A stretch of 64,000 nucleotides of DNA from Paenibacillus sp. 19GGS1-52 (GCF_022369515.1 NZ_CP059724.1:2728001-2792000); one strand, 5' to 3'; counted from the stretch's first letter, positions 45,072 to 54,745 are shown. Made by a program: numbers and translations. Notes: generated by a model not told the origin, from the letters alone.

Positions 45072-45407
45072 GTGAAAGACATGCAATATTCAATTTGGAT
45101 TGAAGCCGAGCAATGGGCTGAAGGAGAATGGAACATATATGATGATAACACTGATGCAATAGTTACATTTGTAGACGGTTCAAGGTGGGTTGCTTCATTT
45201 TTCACATACAAGAACATACAGTCCCTCGCTGAAAAGAATCAACAAACTGGAGAGTGCTTACAAGGGAAGTATTTCTGGGGTAGTGACATGGTTCTGGTGG
45301 ATGAATGTAGTCGCAAACGTATTGAAGAAGTGGTTGAGCATTTGATATTCAAAGGTGACTTTGAAGTTATTTTTGATAAATGTGTCGAGGATAATATGGA
45401 CGTATGA
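45072..45407 (+). CDS. Hypothetical cassette protein
   Basis: A 111-residue acidic protein starting at GTG 45072 (AAGAAGGCG upstream), reading YSIWIEAEQWAEGEWNIYDD and VTFVDGSRWVASFFTYKNIQ. The composition and size are typical of small immunity-like orphans, but I recognise no family. It is the first gene of the second cassette and is intact. Confidence 0.6.
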   Translation: MKDMQYSIWIEAEQWAEGEWNIYDDNTDAIVTFVDGSRWVASFFTYKNIQSLAEKNQQTGECLQGKYFWGSDMVLVDECSRKRIEEVVEHLIFKGDFEVIFDKCVEDNMDV

Positions 45408-45441
45408 ATGCAAGATTCTATCGCTAAGGGGATTGTTTATC

Positions 45442-46054
45442 ATGTCTATGCAGAATGTATTGAAGCAAGTCGTAAAATAAACCATTGCTCCCTTGTTTAA
45501 GGTAGAGAGGTTTAAGAAGCAGGGCAAAACTTTGCCCATGTTTGTTCTAACTTCTCTGCGACAGTGAACATTCAGTCATCAAAGTGGAATACAGAAGATG
45601 AAGTTGAGTTTTTTTTCAATACAGGCATTTATATAGAGGAATTATTTGGAACAGTTCATCTATACCCGAAACCATCTTTTCCAATGGAAATAAATTCAGT
45701 TTTACGGATTCGTGGCACTGAACTAACGAAAAATGATAGTTGGTACAGATTGACTATCAATACTAAAGTTGAACAACTTAAACGAATGATAGTGAAAGAC
45801 ATTACAGAGTATATACTCCCTCACCTCGGCAGTTTGAAAGTATTAACGATGTAATCAAAGTAATGGAGTTACGAGAGAAAGATGGGATTTACGAGAATCC
45901 CCATTACTTAACGGTACTCTATTGCTCAATAGGTGACATGGAAAAAGCACAGGCTCGCATGACAAGAGTGTTTAACGAACTGAAGCTAAACCCTCAAAAA
46001 GAGTTTGCTACAGGATTGGCTTACCGATTAGGTCTGCAAGTGCAATTACGGTGA
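45442..46054 (+). pseudogene. DUF4304-like gene with a stop and two frameshifts
   Basis: ATG 45442 (AAGGGGA site) reads MSMQNVLKQVVK, then TAA at 45478, then TIAPLFKVERFKKQGKTL. The frame shifts near 45535, continuing FAHVCSNFSATVNIQSSKWN and FFFNTGIYIEELFG to about 45840. It shifts again to SINDVIKVMELREKDGIYEN, ending at 46054. Joined, this is about 200 residues with the DUF4304 pattern (GFKKQGxxF, NIQSSKWN, FxxNxGIY). DUF4304 proteins often occur among toxin-immunity genes. Inactive. Confidence 0.7.
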
Positions 46055-46144
46055 ACCTTATAAGTAAACATAAAGTCGTCGTTTGGGATGTTCGTTATGC
46101 GATTTACAGATTCTCTTCTCTTCTCTAGACAAGAGGTGATTGCC

Positions 46145-46309
46145 GTGGACAACCGAAGGTTAATAAAAGCTCGTATTATTTATATTTTTGAATACTTTAA
46201 GAAATACGAAAACGAGACAGGAATTGGGTTATGGATTTGTTCTAAGCGAAGACGAATATTCAGACGTAACAATCGAGTATTGGGGAAAATGAAATCAGAA
46301 AGGACGTAA
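46145..46309 (+). pseudogene. Hypothetical small gene with a frameshift
   Basis: GTG 46145, with AGAGGTG seven bases upstream, reads MDNRRLIKARIIYIFEYFKK then YENETGIG. The frame that continues sensibly is shifted: YGFVLSEDEYSDVTIEYWGK. The unshifted frame is rich in arginine (KRRRIFRRNNR) and looks like an artefact. Identity unknown. Confidence 0.4.
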
Positions 46310-46371
46310 AACAAGTTCTTTGTTTTATTAAAATAAAAATTCATAAACCTATCATAAGAAGGTGAAGAATA

Positions 46372-46947
46372 ATTTCACTCCAGCCTCCTGTATTCGAGAT
46401 TAAGTACGAGTTGTTTGAAGATGATATAGAGGAACTAAAAACGATTGAAAGAGGAATATTTGATAAAGAATGGCATCAGATCTATGGACCCTTTACTTTG
46501 GTTGTGGGTGGCCATGAGTTCATAGCATACCCAACTCAGAATATACCTTTATCAGCTAAAAGGTTATATTCAGAATTGATACTTACACATTTTGATCTGC
46601 TTATTGATGTTTATAATTCTTTGAAATCTTATGATTATATAGCGTTAAAATATGTTGAAAATTCTTGGACTTGGTTAGAAATACAGGTTGAGAATGATAT
46701 CCTAGTATTAAGTGAATTGAATTATGAGACTACTATTTTAAAAGATTTATTCATTATTGATAAGTCTGTACTGAAAATTGCATCATTCGGTTCATTTTCC
46801 AATATTAGAATAAGCAAAATTGATTTTCTTAGTGAGATAAGAATTAAAACAATTCAATTTTTTGAGGAGATTCAAGGAATAAACAGTAATATCTTAGATT
46901 CTGTTTGTTTTTCTAAAGTATTGAACTTTTATAATATATATAAGTAG
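46372..46947 (+). CDS. Hypothetical cassette protein with an unusual start
   Basis: A protein of about 191 residues, AT-rich, reading QIYGPFTLVVGGHEFIAYPT and ending KVLNFYNIYK. The first conventional start is TTG 46411, without a ribosome binding site. The frame is open further upstream to ATT 46372, where GAAGGTG lies at good spacing (ISLQPPVFEIKYELFEDD). Either ATT is used as a rare start or an ATG has mutated. I recognise no family; it resembles immunity-type orphans in size and position. Confidence 0.5.
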   Translation: MSLQPPVFEIKYELFEDDIEELKTIERGIFDKEWHQIYGPFTLVVGGHEFIAYPTQNIPLSAKRLYSELILTHFDLLIDVYNSLKSYDYIALKYVENSWTWLEIQVENDILVLSELNYETTILKDLFIIDKSVLKIASFGSFSNIRISKIDFLSEIRIKTIQFFEEIQGINSNILDSVCFSKVLNFYNIYK

Positions 46948-46973
46948 GATGGAATAGGTATGCAAAGCTTATG

Positions 46974-47240
46974 AGGCACTAACCCTGTTGGTGTCTTTTT
47001 GCCATTCAATGGGTAATACTAACAATGACCCATTCCGCACAAGGAGGTTACATAAATGGAACTCAAAGAAGGCCAACAGCCTAATCGATTGATAAACGAA
47101 AAGTCCCCATATTTATTGCAACACGCACTTAACCCCGTGGACTGGTATTCATGGGGAGAAGAGGCATTTGCCAAAGCGCAAGCGGAAAATAAGCCGATCT
47201 TCCTGTCAGTCGGCTATTCAACTTGTCATTGGTGCCACGT
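46974..47240 (+). repeat. yyaL leader plus 5' gene segment, copy 3 (belongs to the intact gene)
   Basis: Hairpin GGCACTAAC/GTTGGTGTC, leader GGGTAATACTAACAATGACC and CATTCCGCACAAGGAGG (47011-47047) match copy 1 almost exactly. In this copy an additional inverted repeat AATGGGT/ACCCATT frames the motif. This is the only copy continuing into a full gene. Confidence 0.8.
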
Positions 47241-49155
47241 AATGGAACGCGAGTCTTTCGAGGACGAGGAAGTCGCCAATTTACTGAACGAGAACTATAT
47301 TTCCATAAAAGTAGACCGCGAGGAGCGGCCGGATATTGACGCGCTGTATATGTCAGTGTGCCAGGCGCTCACAGGGTCGGGCGGGTGGCCGCTGACGGTA
47401 CTGCTGACACCGGAGAAGAAGCCTTTTTATGCGGGGACTTATTTTCCGAAACGGCGGATGTTCGGGCGGTTGGGAATCATGGATGTTCTAGAGCAAATCC
47501 GCGACAAGTGGGCACAGGACGGAGCTTCTTTTACCCGGCTTGGAGATGATCTGCTGGCTGAGCTGCAATCGTCAGAGCAGAAGGATCGCCAGAGTGGAGG
47601 CGCTGAAGTAGGTGAAGAGCTGCTGCATGAGGCTTTCCAGCTGTACGAGCGTCAGTTCGATGAGCAGTACGGCGGGTTTGGCAATGCACCGAAGTTTCCT
47701 TCGGCGCATAATCTTTCTTTTTTGCTGGCGTATAGTCAGGCCTATGATAAACCGGAAGCGTTACAAATGGTGGAAACTACACTGGAATCGATGTTCCGTG
47801 GTGGATTATATGACCATGTTGGCTTTGGATTCTCTCGTTATTCGACGGACCGGGAGTGGCTCGTCCCTCATTTTGAGAAAATGCTCTTTGATAATGCGTT
47901 GCTGGCTTTCGTCTATTTGGAGGCTTTTCAGATTACTAGAAAGCCGTTGTATGCAGAGATTGCTGAGAGTGTGTTCACGTATGTGCTACGGGATATGACT
48001 TCACCGGAGGGTGCGTTCTATTGTGCGGAGGACGCTGACTCGGAGGGTGAAGAAGGTAAGTTCTATGTGTTCTCCCGGGATGAGATTGAGGAGGCGCTTG
48101 GCTTGGAGGATATGCATTCCTACTGCCATGTATACGGGATAACACCGGAGGGGAACTTCGAAGGTTTCAATATTCCGAATCTGCTCCAGGACATGCCGGA
48201 TGAGATGGCCGAGAAGTTGGGCATGAATCCGCTGGGTCTGCGAACCCGGATGGAGGAATGGCGGGAGAAGCTGTTTGCTTATCGGGAGCAGCGGATTCAC
48301 CCCTCTAAGGATGACAAGGTGCTGACGGCCTGGAACGGGCTGATGATCGCGGCGTTGGCCAAAGGCGCGAAGGCGCTGCAAAAGCCGGAGTATGCCAAGG
48401 CTGCCGCTGCCGCAGCAGATTTCATATGGGAGAAAATGCGGCGTGAGGATGGCCGACTGCTGGCTCGCTATCGGGACGGGGATGCGGCTATAATGGGTTA
48501 TGTGGACGATTATGCCTTTATGCTCTGGGGTTTGACGGAGCTGTATGAGGCTACCGGCAAGGCCGTTTATCTGGAACGGGCGTTAATCCTGAAGGATGGA
48601 CTGCTGGAGTTGTTCAGGGACGAAGAGCACGGCGGCTTCTTTTTTTGTGGTCGGGATGGAGAGCAACTGCCGATTCGTTCCAAAGAGCTGTACGATGGAG
48701 CGATGCCGTCCGGTAATTCGGTGGCCGCCAAGGTTCTATGGAAGTTAGCAGCCGTTACACAGGATGTGGAGTTAAAAGGAATTGCTGAACGCACCGCTGG
48801 AGTCTTGGGAGCAGCCGCTTCTGCTTACCCAACAGGTTATGCGATTTATCTGCAGGCGCTGCTAGCTATGGTTGGTGGCGGCAAGGAGTGGGTCTTGTCT
48901 GGGAAGCACGATGATCCGGCGCTGCATGGTATGCTGGCCCAATTCCAACAAGCCTATATGCCTGATGCTGCCTTGCTCGTCAAGTGGGAGGGAACTGGAG
49001 CGGAAGACATTGTGAAGCTCCTGCCCCATCTTGCCGATAAGCCGTCTATTCACGGGGCGGCCACTGCGTATGTGTGTCGTGATTTTGCCTGTCGGGAACC
49101 AATCACTAACGTAGAGGCAGTTAGGGAGCTTCTGGCTGCTAAGGGTAAGGCATAA
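47056..49155 (+). CDS. yyaL: YyaL family thioredoxin-domain protein (DUF255, spermatogenesis-associated protein 20-like)
   Basis: A 699-residue protein. The N-terminal thioredoxin-like DUF255 domain includes [20 protein letters not shown] at about residue 55 with a CxxC site. It is followed by [20 protein letters not shown] and a six-hairpin glycosidase-like (alpha/alpha) domain with [39 protein letters not shown] and [16 protein letters not shown]. It is full length for the family. The function is not firmly known. AAGGAGGT precedes ATG 47056. Truncated 5' copies lie 2.5 and 5.5 kb upstream. Confidence 0.92.
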   Translation: MELKEGQQPNRLINEKSPYLLQHALNPVDWYSWGEEAFAKAQAENKPIFLSVGYSTCHWCHVMERESFEDEEVANLLNENYISIKVDREERPDIDALYMSVCQALTGSGGWPLTVLLTPEKKPFYAGTYFPKRRMFGRLGIMDVLEQIRDKWAQDGASFTRLGDDLLAELQSSEQKDRQSGGAEVGEELLHEAFQLYERQFDEQYGGFGNAPKFPSAHNLSFLLAYSQAYDKPEALQMVETTLESMFRGGLYDHVGFGFSRYSTDREWLVPHFEKMLFDNALLAFVYLEAFQITRKPLYAEIAESVFTYVLRDMTSPEGAFYCAEDADSEGEEGKFYVFSRDEIEEALGLEDMHSYCHVYGITPEGNFEGFNIPNLLQDMPDEMAEKLGMNPLGLRTRMEEWREKLFAYREQRIHPSKDDKVLTAWNGLMIAALAKGAKALQKPEYAKAAAAAADFIWEKMRREDGRLLARYRDGDAAIMGYVDDYAFMLWGLTELYEATGKAVYLERALILKDGLLELFRDEEHGGFFFCGRDGEQLPIRSKELYDGAMPSGNSVAAKVLWKLAAVTQDVELKGIAERTAGVLGAAASAYPTGYAIYLQALLAMVGGGKEWVLSGKHDDPALHGMLAQFQQAYMPDAALLVKWEGTGAEDIVKLLPHLADKPSIHGAATAYVCRDFACREPITNVEAVRELLAAKGKA

Positions 49156-49257
49156 GCGGGAATGAATAGCAGGGGGAGCGGCTGCTGCGGTCCGTTATTC
49201 CCTCTTTTCATGAAAGTAGAGCACCAATCATACTCTCTTACGAAGGGCGGGAATCCA

Positions 49258-50244
49258 TTGAATACAAGATCATTAGGCAAGGGTAATTTAGAGGTTTCGG
49301 CTTTGGGACTCGGTTGTATGGGAATGTCCGATTTCTACAGTGGACGGGATGAAGACGAGTCTATTCGCACGATTCACCGGGCGCTGGAGCTTGGAGTTAG
49401 TTTACTGGATACGGCGGATATGTATGGCGTCGGCAAGAATGAAGAGCTGATCGGCAAAGCGATCAAAGGACGGCGGGACGAAGTAGTATTGGCTACTAAG
49501 TTTGGCAATATGCGCAGTGAAGACGGGAAGTTTCTAGGTGTCAACGGCCGCCCGGAATATGTCAGAGCTGCTTGCGAGGCCAGCCTGCGCCGTCTGGGTG
49601 TTGATTATATTGACCTGTATTACCAACATAGGGTTGATCCTAATACGCCAATTGAAGAAACAGTTGGTGCGATGGCAGAGCTGGTACGTGAAGGAAAGGT
49701 CCGCTTCCTAGGTTTATCCGAAGCTGGACCTGCTACGATCCGGCGTGCACATGCAGTGCACCCGATCGCGGCACTGCAGACGGAATATTCGCTGTGGAGT
49801 CGGGATGTGGAAGACGAGATTTTGCCGGTCTGCCGTGAATTAGGCATCGGTTTTGTTCCTTACAGTCCACTGGGACGGGGATTTCTGACCGGTCAGATTC
49901 TTAAGTTTGAGGACTTGGCAGAAGATGATTACCGCCGCTTCTCGCCCCGTTTTCAGGGAGAGAATTTCAAGAAGAATCTCGATCTTGTAGAGCGAATCAA
50001 AGAGATTGCTCTCGAGAAGGGCAGCAAGCCGTCGCAATTAGCGTTAGCATGGCTGCTGGCTCAAGGCGAAGATATTGTACCAATTCCAGGTACCAAGCGG
50101 ACGGTTTATCTGGAGGAGAATATCGGGGCATTGGCGATTGATTTGACGAAGGAAGATTTGGCGCGGATTGACGAAGCAGCTCCCATGGGTGTGGCCTTCG
50201 GCACCCGCTATCCGGAAGCGAACATGAAGAGCGTAAGCCTGTGA
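49258..50244 (+). CDS. Aldo/keto reductase
   Basis: A 328-residue (beta/alpha)8 NADPH-dependent oxidoreductase. Catalytic residues are visible: the aspartate and tyrosine in [11 protein letters not shown], the lysine in VLATKFGN and the histidine in YYQHRVDPN. The cofactor-binding end is [20 protein letters not shown] 49258 is the start because AAGGGCGG lies seven bases upstream; the longer reading from 49162 is not family-like. The substrate is unknown. Confidence 0.88.
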   Translation: MNTRSLGKGNLEVSALGLGCMGMSDFYSGRDEDESIRTIHRALELGVSLLDTADMYGVGKNEELIGKAIKGRRDEVVLATKFGNMRSEDGKFLGVNGRPEYVRAACEASLRRLGVDYIDLYYQHRVDPNTPIEETVGAMAELVREGKVRFLGLSEAGPATIRRAHAVHPIAALQTEYSLWSRDVEDEILPVCRELGIGFVPYSPLGRGFLTGQILKFEDLAEDDYRRFSPRFQGENFKKNLDLVERIKEIALEKGSKPSQLALAWLLAQGEDIVPIPGTKRTVYLEENIGALAIDLTKEDLARIDEAAPMGVAFGTRYPEANMKSVSL

Positions 50245-50274
50245 TGCAGGCCTAGATAAAATTAACGCATGCTG

Positions 50275-50312
50275 AAACAACCTGCTGCCAATCGGCGCAG
50301 GTTGTTTTATTT
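50275..50312. terminator. Terminator after the aldo/keto reductase gene
   Basis: AAACAACCTGC pairs with GCAGGTTGTTT, followed by TATTTG. It may serve the small convergent gene as well. Confidence 0.8.
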
Positions 50313-50326
50313 GCAATCCCCATTGT

Positions 50327-50542
50327 TCACTTGTTATTTTTAGGAATGACGCGCGTTGGTCTCACTACCCAGTTATCACGCTTCATCGGTTTTACGGTAT
50401 CCGTGCGGGGATTCGGAATTTCAATAGTAGCCTCAGTTGTATTCGGTTCCGCAGCAGTTGTTGCTTCTGTGCCTGCAACGTCCTTTTTCACCAGACCACG
50501 TCCGTTATGTTTACCTTTGTTCCATACTTTGTCCTTGCTCAT
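50327..50542 (-). CDS. Small basic hydrophilic protein
   Basis: A 71-residue hydrophilic protein, basic at both ends (MSKDKVWNKGKHNGRGLVKK and RDNWVVRPTRVIPKNNK) with a TTEATIE-rich centre. A TGGAG site lies eight bases before the ATG. The opposite-strand reading is hydrophobic and lacks such a site. No function known; it may be disordered. Confidence 0.5.
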   Translation of the reverse strand: MSKDKVWNKGKHNGRGLVKKDVAGTEATTAAEPNTTEATIEIPNPRTDTVKPMKRDNWVVRPTRVIPKNNK

Positions 50543-50710
50543 TCTTTACACTCCATTTCTATACGCATATTTATAAACCATATCACACTAAGGATCACGA
50601 ACACAATTCCAGATGCACAAATAATGCCATTTTACAAGTTATAAAGGATACTGGAGTTTCCAAAGGGTGATCGCTATAATAGTACTGATATTGAAAGGAG
50701 AGTCCCTATT

Positions 50711-51550
50711 ATGGCTATTAAGATTATTACTGACAGCGGTTCTGATCTACCCCGTGAATACATGGAAAAATATAATATTTCGGTGATCCATCTGCCAGTT
50801 CATTTTCAACATGAGCTGATGCCGGAAGATACAGATGCAGAGACTTTTTATGCTAAAATGCGCGAATCCAAAGAATTGCCTACTACAGCCAGTCCAAGTC
50901 CAATGGTATTTCTGGAGAAGTTCATAGAAGTGGAAGCAGGCACTGACATTTTGGTTATCTGCATGTCCGCGAATATCAGCAGTACTTATCAGGCTGCGAT
51001 GATTGCTATGGAAATGTATAAAGACGAAGGACATACCAATGCGATTGAAGTTATAGATTCCAAGAATTTCTCCGGAGGCCTTTCGCTGATTGTTGCCATG
51101 GCGGGCAAGTGGTCCCTGACCTGCTCAAGTCTGCTGGAATTGAAAGAAAAGGTAGTTCAGCAAAGCCAAGATGTACAAGCTTATTTTACGTTGGACACAC
51201 TAGAGAACGTGATTAAGGGCGGGCGGCTAAGCCGATTGTCGGGTGCGGTTGCTTCGGTCCTCAATATTAAGCTGCTGCTTAAGATCAGCGATGAGGGAAC
51301 AGTAGAGGTAGTGGAGAAGACACGTGGACTTCCAAAGGCTCTAGCCCGTCTGTTGGCCCGTCTCGAAGAGAAGCAATATGATTATGAAAAGGCCGTTGTC
51401 GCTATCGTACATAGCAATTGCGAGAAGCTGGCTCTGGAGATCAAGGAACGGATTCTTGAGAAATACCCCTTCAAGGAGGTTGTCTTCTCCAATATGGGTC
51501 CGATTATGGGCACCTATGCCGGTGAAGGCGGAATTGGGGTAGCTTTTTAG
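50711..51550 (+). CDS. DegV-family fatty-acid-binding protein
   Basis: A 279-residue protein with the DegV signatures KIITDSGSDLPREY at the N terminus, TTASPSPMVFLE and IYVIDSKN-like VIDSKNFSGG in the first domain. LDTLENVIKGGRLSRLSGAV opens the second domain and GPIMGTYAGEGGIGVAF ends it. DegV/FakB proteins bind fatty acids and present them to the FakA kinase for phospholipid synthesis. No fakA is nearby. AAAGGAGAG precedes the ATG. Confidence 0.9.
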   Translation: MAIKIITDSGSDLPREYMEKYNISVIHLPVHFQHELMPEDTDAETFYAKMRESKELPTTASPSPMVFLEKFIEVEAGTDILVICMSANISSTYQAAMIAMEMYKDEGHTNAIEVIDSKNFSGGLSLIVAMAGKWSLTCSSLLELKEKVVQQSQDVQAYFTLDTLENVIKGGRLSRLSGAVASVLNIKLLLKISDEGTVEVVEKTRGLPKALARLLARLEEKQYDYEKAVVAIVHSNCEKLALEIKERILEKYPFKEVVFSNMGPIMGTYAGEGGIGVAF

Positions 51551-51568
51551 CAGTTATTTGTGGAGCAT

Positions 51569-51605
51569 TCGTACATGGGACCAGTTCCTATGTGCGATTT
51601 TTTTT
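51569..51605 (+). terminator. Terminator after the DegV gene
   Basis: TCGTACATGGGA pairs with TTCCTATGTGCGA around CCAG, followed by eight T. Confidence 0.75.
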
Positions 51606-51694
51606 GGGAAGGTAGCATTATTTAGTTAATCTTTAGATTCTGTTTAGGTTGGGCTCAGGATGTTAGGATATAGTAAGAAAATGGGGGGATGACC

Positions 51695-52399
51695 ATGTAC
51701 ACCGTTTTGATCGCTGACGATGAGTCGGAGATTGTCGAACTGCTGCAGTTATATCTGGAGAAAGAATATACCATTCTGGAAGCGACCAGTGGAACACAGG
51801 CTCTGAAGCTGATCCAAAATAATAAAATAGATCTGGCTATTCTCGATATTATGATGCCCGGAATGGATGGGCTGCAATTATTGAAAAGGATCCGCGAGCA
51901 ATATCAGTTTCCGGTGCTGTTTCTATCTGCGAAGAGCCAGCACCATGACAAGATTCTGGGGCTTGAGCTTGGAGCGGACGATTATATTTCCAAACCATTT
52001 AATCCACTAGAGATTGTGGCTCGTGTAGGGGCGATGTTGCGGCGGGTTTACCATTTCGATGCCCCGGTGGTTGAAGAGAAGCAGAGTGAGCAGCTTGTAC
52101 TCGGCCATTTAATGCTGGATCGGAGCCAATGTCTGCTGTACCGTTCAGGTCAACCAGTGGCCCTTACTTCCACTGAATTCAAAATTCTGGAGTTATTGAT
52201 GGAACAGCCAGGTCGTGTCTTCACCCGCAAACGAATTTATGAGGCAGTCTGGGAGGATTTTTACGTGTATGAAGACAATAGTATTATGGTGCATATCAGC
52301 AATATTCGGGAGAAGATCGAACGTGATTCCAAGAAGCCGGAGTATTTGAGAACTATTCGAGGATTGGGGTACAAAATTGAAGCGCCTGTGGAGAACTAG
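51695..52399 (+). CDS. OmpR/PhoB-family response regulator
   Basis: A 234-residue regulator. The receiver domain has DDE at residues 8-10, the phospho-acceptor aspartate in LAILDIMMPGMDG, the threonine/serine in LFLSAKS and the lysine in YISKPFNP. The C-terminal winged helix reads ALTSTEFKILELLMEQPGRV and ends IRGLGYKIE. ATG 51695 is preferred over 51689, since GGGGGG abuts the earlier codon. It is coupled to the kinase gene by a 23-base overlap. Confidence 0.9.
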   Translation: MYTVLIADDESEIVELLQLYLEKEYTILEATSGTQALKLIQNNKIDLAILDIMMPGMDGLQLLKRIREQYQFPVLFLSAKSQHHDKILGLELGADDYISKPFNPLEIVARVGAMLRRVYHFDAPVVEEKQSEQLVLGHLMLDRSQCLLYRSGQPVALTSTEFKILELLMEQPGRVFTRKRIYEAVWEDFYVYEDNSIMVHISNIREKIERDSKKPEYLRTIRGLGYKIEAPVEN

Positions 52400-53792
52400 G
52401 GAAAAGCGGCCGCTGCAAACGTCGTTTACTTTGGATTTTATGCTCTTTATGATTATTCTGCTGGTGCTTGCGCTTGGGGTATACTTATTTGTCAGTCTGG
52501 ATGTGACCCATACGTTCGCCAAGTACCGAATAGCGGATCCGGAGCTGAAGGTTGAAGCAAACGCTTATATGGATGATCCCGAAAACGGTATTGAAAGCAA
52601 ACGGCTCCTGCAAAGTGGCGGCTGGCTGGAGGTACTGGACAACGAGCGAAAGGTCATCAAGGTTGTGGGGGAGAAGTTGGATTTAGTGAGCCAGTATAGT
52701 AATAATGACTTATTCGTTGGGCTGGAGAACCGATCTGAACAGACCTACTTCTATTCGCTGGCCCATTTTCCGGACAATGCTTCTGGCTGGCTGCTGCTAA
52801 AAATACCCCGGGAAAAAATTGACGTCTCCATTAATAGCGACCCGTTAATTTCTTATCTGAAACATCCTGTTTCCTTCTATGTCCTGCTTGCCATCTGGCT
52901 GATGCTGTTGCTTATTTTTGTATACAGCTATTGGATGGCCCGGCGAATCAGGAAACCGTTGCGCATTATTACGCAAGGTCTCAATCAGATGACTAGAGGG
53001 AAATACAATACTCGTATTACCCTATATGCAGAGGAGGAATTCGTTCAAATTGGCGATACCTTCAACTACATGGCTGACGTGATTGAGAGAACTGCGGAGG
53101 AGAAGCGCCAAGCAGAGGAAAGTAAGCAGCGTCTTATGGTAGATCTTTCGCATGATCTGAAGACTCCGATTACGAGTATTCAAGGATATGCGCAAGCGCT
53201 GATGGAGGGCCGTGGCGAGGATGAAGAACGCCAGAAACGTTATTTAACCTACATCTATAACAAATCCGCTCAGGTCACCAAACTTATCCAAAATATCCTA
53301 GACCTGCTGAAGATAGATTCGCCTGACTTTATGCTGCATATGAAACGCCAAGACCTGAGTGAATTCATGCGGGAAATTATCGCAGATACTTATGGGGAGA
53401 TTGAACAAAAAGATTTTGTGCTGCAATTCCTTGCTCCTGATCAGGGTGTATATGCAAACTACGACTCAGAGCTGCTCTCCAGTGTGGTAAATAATCTGAT
53501 CTCCAATGCACTAACCTATAATCCGCCGGGAACGCAGCTGCGCGTAGAGGTCTTAGCGTCAGAGGATGATGTTGTCATTGAAATCGCCGATACGGGGATC
53601 GGAATTCCCGAGGAGTTATGGTCAACGATATTTGACCCATTCGTCCGTGGGGATAAAGCGCGGTCTGCGTCTGGTGGGACAGGGCTAGGCTTATCGATCG
53701 CTATGAAGAACATGGACAAAATGGGCGGTACGCTGCAACTTAACAAGCGGGATAACGAAGCAACGGTGTTTACGATTCGAATTCCAAAATAG
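52377..53792 (+). CDS. Membrane sensor histidine kinase
   Basis: A 471-residue kinase with two membrane segments (about residues 21-42 and 164-185) enclosing an extracytoplasmic sensor domain of about 120 residues. A HAMP domain follows to about 240, then HisKA with LMVDLSHDLKTPITSIQGYA, and an ATPase domain with NLISNALTYNP, ADTGIGIPEE and GTGLGLSIAMKNM. It pairs with the overlapping response regulator, VanS/PhoR-like. The signal is unknown. TTG 52377 is the start. Confidence 0.88.
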   Translation: MKRLWRTREKRPLQTSFTLDFMLFMIILLVLALGVYLFVSLDVTHTFAKYRIADPELKVEANAYMDDPENGIESKRLLQSGGWLEVLDNERKVIKVVGEKLDLVSQYSNNDLFVGLENRSEQTYFYSLAHFPDNASGWLLLKIPREKIDVSINSDPLISYLKHPVSFYVLLAIWLMLLLIFVYSYWMARRIRKPLRIITQGLNQMTRGKYNTRITLYAEEEFVQIGDTFNYMADVIERTAEEKRQAEESKQRLMVDLSHDLKTPITSIQGYAQALMEGRGEDEERQKRYLTYIYNKSAQVTKLIQNILDLLKIDSPDFMLHMKRQDLSEFMREIIADTYGEIEQKDFVLQFLAPDQGVYANYDSELLSSVVNNLISNALTYNPPGTQLRVEVLASEDDVVIEIADTGIGIPEELWSTIFDPFVRGDKARSASGGTGLGLSIAMKNMDKMGGTLQLNKRDNEATVFTIRIPK

Positions 53793-53880
53793 CAGGATTG
53801 GCCTGGTCCTAGGTGCTTGTGAATTTAGTGCTTGTTGTATTAATGTATATGTAGATCCAATAGCTTAAAGGGGGATTCAT

Positions 53881-54228
53881 ATGGAACGGGAAATTCAAAA
53901 AGGTCTGGTTGATATTTCCGATGGTGTTGTTTCGTCTATTGTAGGGCGTGTGGTACTGGAAACGCCAGGAATCGCAGGGATGTCCGGAAGCAACATTACT
54001 AAAGGGTGGGCTCAGCGCCTGAGCGGTAGGAATGTATCTAAAGGTTTATCTGTCGAGGTCAAAGAGGTGGACGTTGCCATTGATCTGCGGGTTGTTGTTA
54101 ACTATGGCTGTGTCATTCAAGAGGTGTGCTACAGTCTGCAGCAAAATGTACGCAATGCTGTTGAGACTATGATGGGACTGTCTCTGGTTGCTGTGAACGT
54201 TAAGGTGGAGAAAGTGGCTATTCCATAA
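53881..54228 (+). CDS. Asp23/Gls24 family envelope stress protein
   Basis: A 115-residue protein with the Asp23 pattern: ISDGVVSSIVGRVVLETPGI, then VSKGLSVEVKEVDVAIDLRV and VVNYGCVIQEVCYSLQQNVR. Proteins of this family associate with the membrane and respond to cell-envelope or alkaline stress. ATG 53881 follows AAAGGGGGA. It lies just after the two-component system, which might control it. Confidence 0.88.
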   Translation: MEREIQKGLVDISDGVVSSIVGRVVLETPGIAGMSGSNITKGWAQRLSGRNVSKGLSVEVKEVDVAIDLRVVVNYGCVIQEVCYSLQQNVRNAVETMMGLSLVAVNVKVEKVAIP

Positions 54229-54307
54229 GCATTGCCTTCAAGTTGGCACCGTGGCCTAGGCTTCTGCATAGAATGGAGTAAATCCATTTACGGAGGTCAG
54301 AACAACA

Positions 54308-54670
54308 ATGTCGACATATTACACTGGGCAGCCAGAGACTGTGATTTATCAAGCCGATCCTGCTGTGATCCAGCACCTGCACGGTGTCCGTGAATCCCTG
54401 CATCATTCCTGCAAGCCATACCTTAACCATAAAGTGAAGGTACAAACGGTGGAAGGGCAAGTCCATGAAGGCGTAATCGCCGGGGTGGATAACAAGCATC
54501 TGTACTTAAGCGTGACGGTCACCCCAGAAATGGCTCGTGGATATTATAACCCTTATTATAAGCCGTATCCTACTCCCTATCCAGGTGGTCCATACCCGGG
54601 TTCTCCGTATAATAACAACGTTATTTTGCCGCTTGTGCTATTCGAATTGTTGGCAATCTCTCTAATCTAA
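54308..54670 (+). CDS. Hypothetical protein with a proline/tyrosine-rich tail
   Basis: A 120-residue protein. Residues 35-75 (KVKVQTVEGQVHEGVIAGVD) look like a small beta-barrel of the Lsm/SH3 type. Residues 80-105 are a PYY/PGG repeat region, and the last 15 are hydrophobic (VILPLVLFELLAISLI), as in some spore-coat or surface proteins of Bacilli. Function unknown. GGAGGT precedes the ATG. Confidence 0.65.
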   Translation: MSTYYTGQPETVIYQADPAVIQHLHGVRESLHHSCKPYLNHKVKVQTVEGQVHEGVIAGVDNKHLYLSVTVTPEMARGYYNPYYKPYPTPYPGGPYPGSPYNNNVILPLVLFELLAISLI

Positions 54671-54673
54671 AAC

Positions 54674-54716
54674 GAAAAGAGGATGTCCTGCTGTAGTCGG
54701 GATGTCCTCTTTTCTT
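54674..54716. terminator. Terminator after the Asp23-linked gene
   Basis: GAAAAGAGGATGTCC pairs with GGATGTCCTCTTTTC. Confidence 0.75.
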
Positions 54717-54745
54717 GCACGAGTATGATCACTAGGAGGCGGCAT

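Noticed and set aside
41449-47240. CRISPR array, because of several repeated segments.
   Set aside because: The repeats are ~270 bases long, about 3 kb apart and partly coding, with no short regular repeats or cas genes.
50331-50576. An 81-residue hydrophobic plus-strand ORF.
   Set aside because: It overlaps the terminator side of the aldo/keto reductase gene and lacks a ribosome binding site, while the opposite strand encodes a small protein with a proper site.
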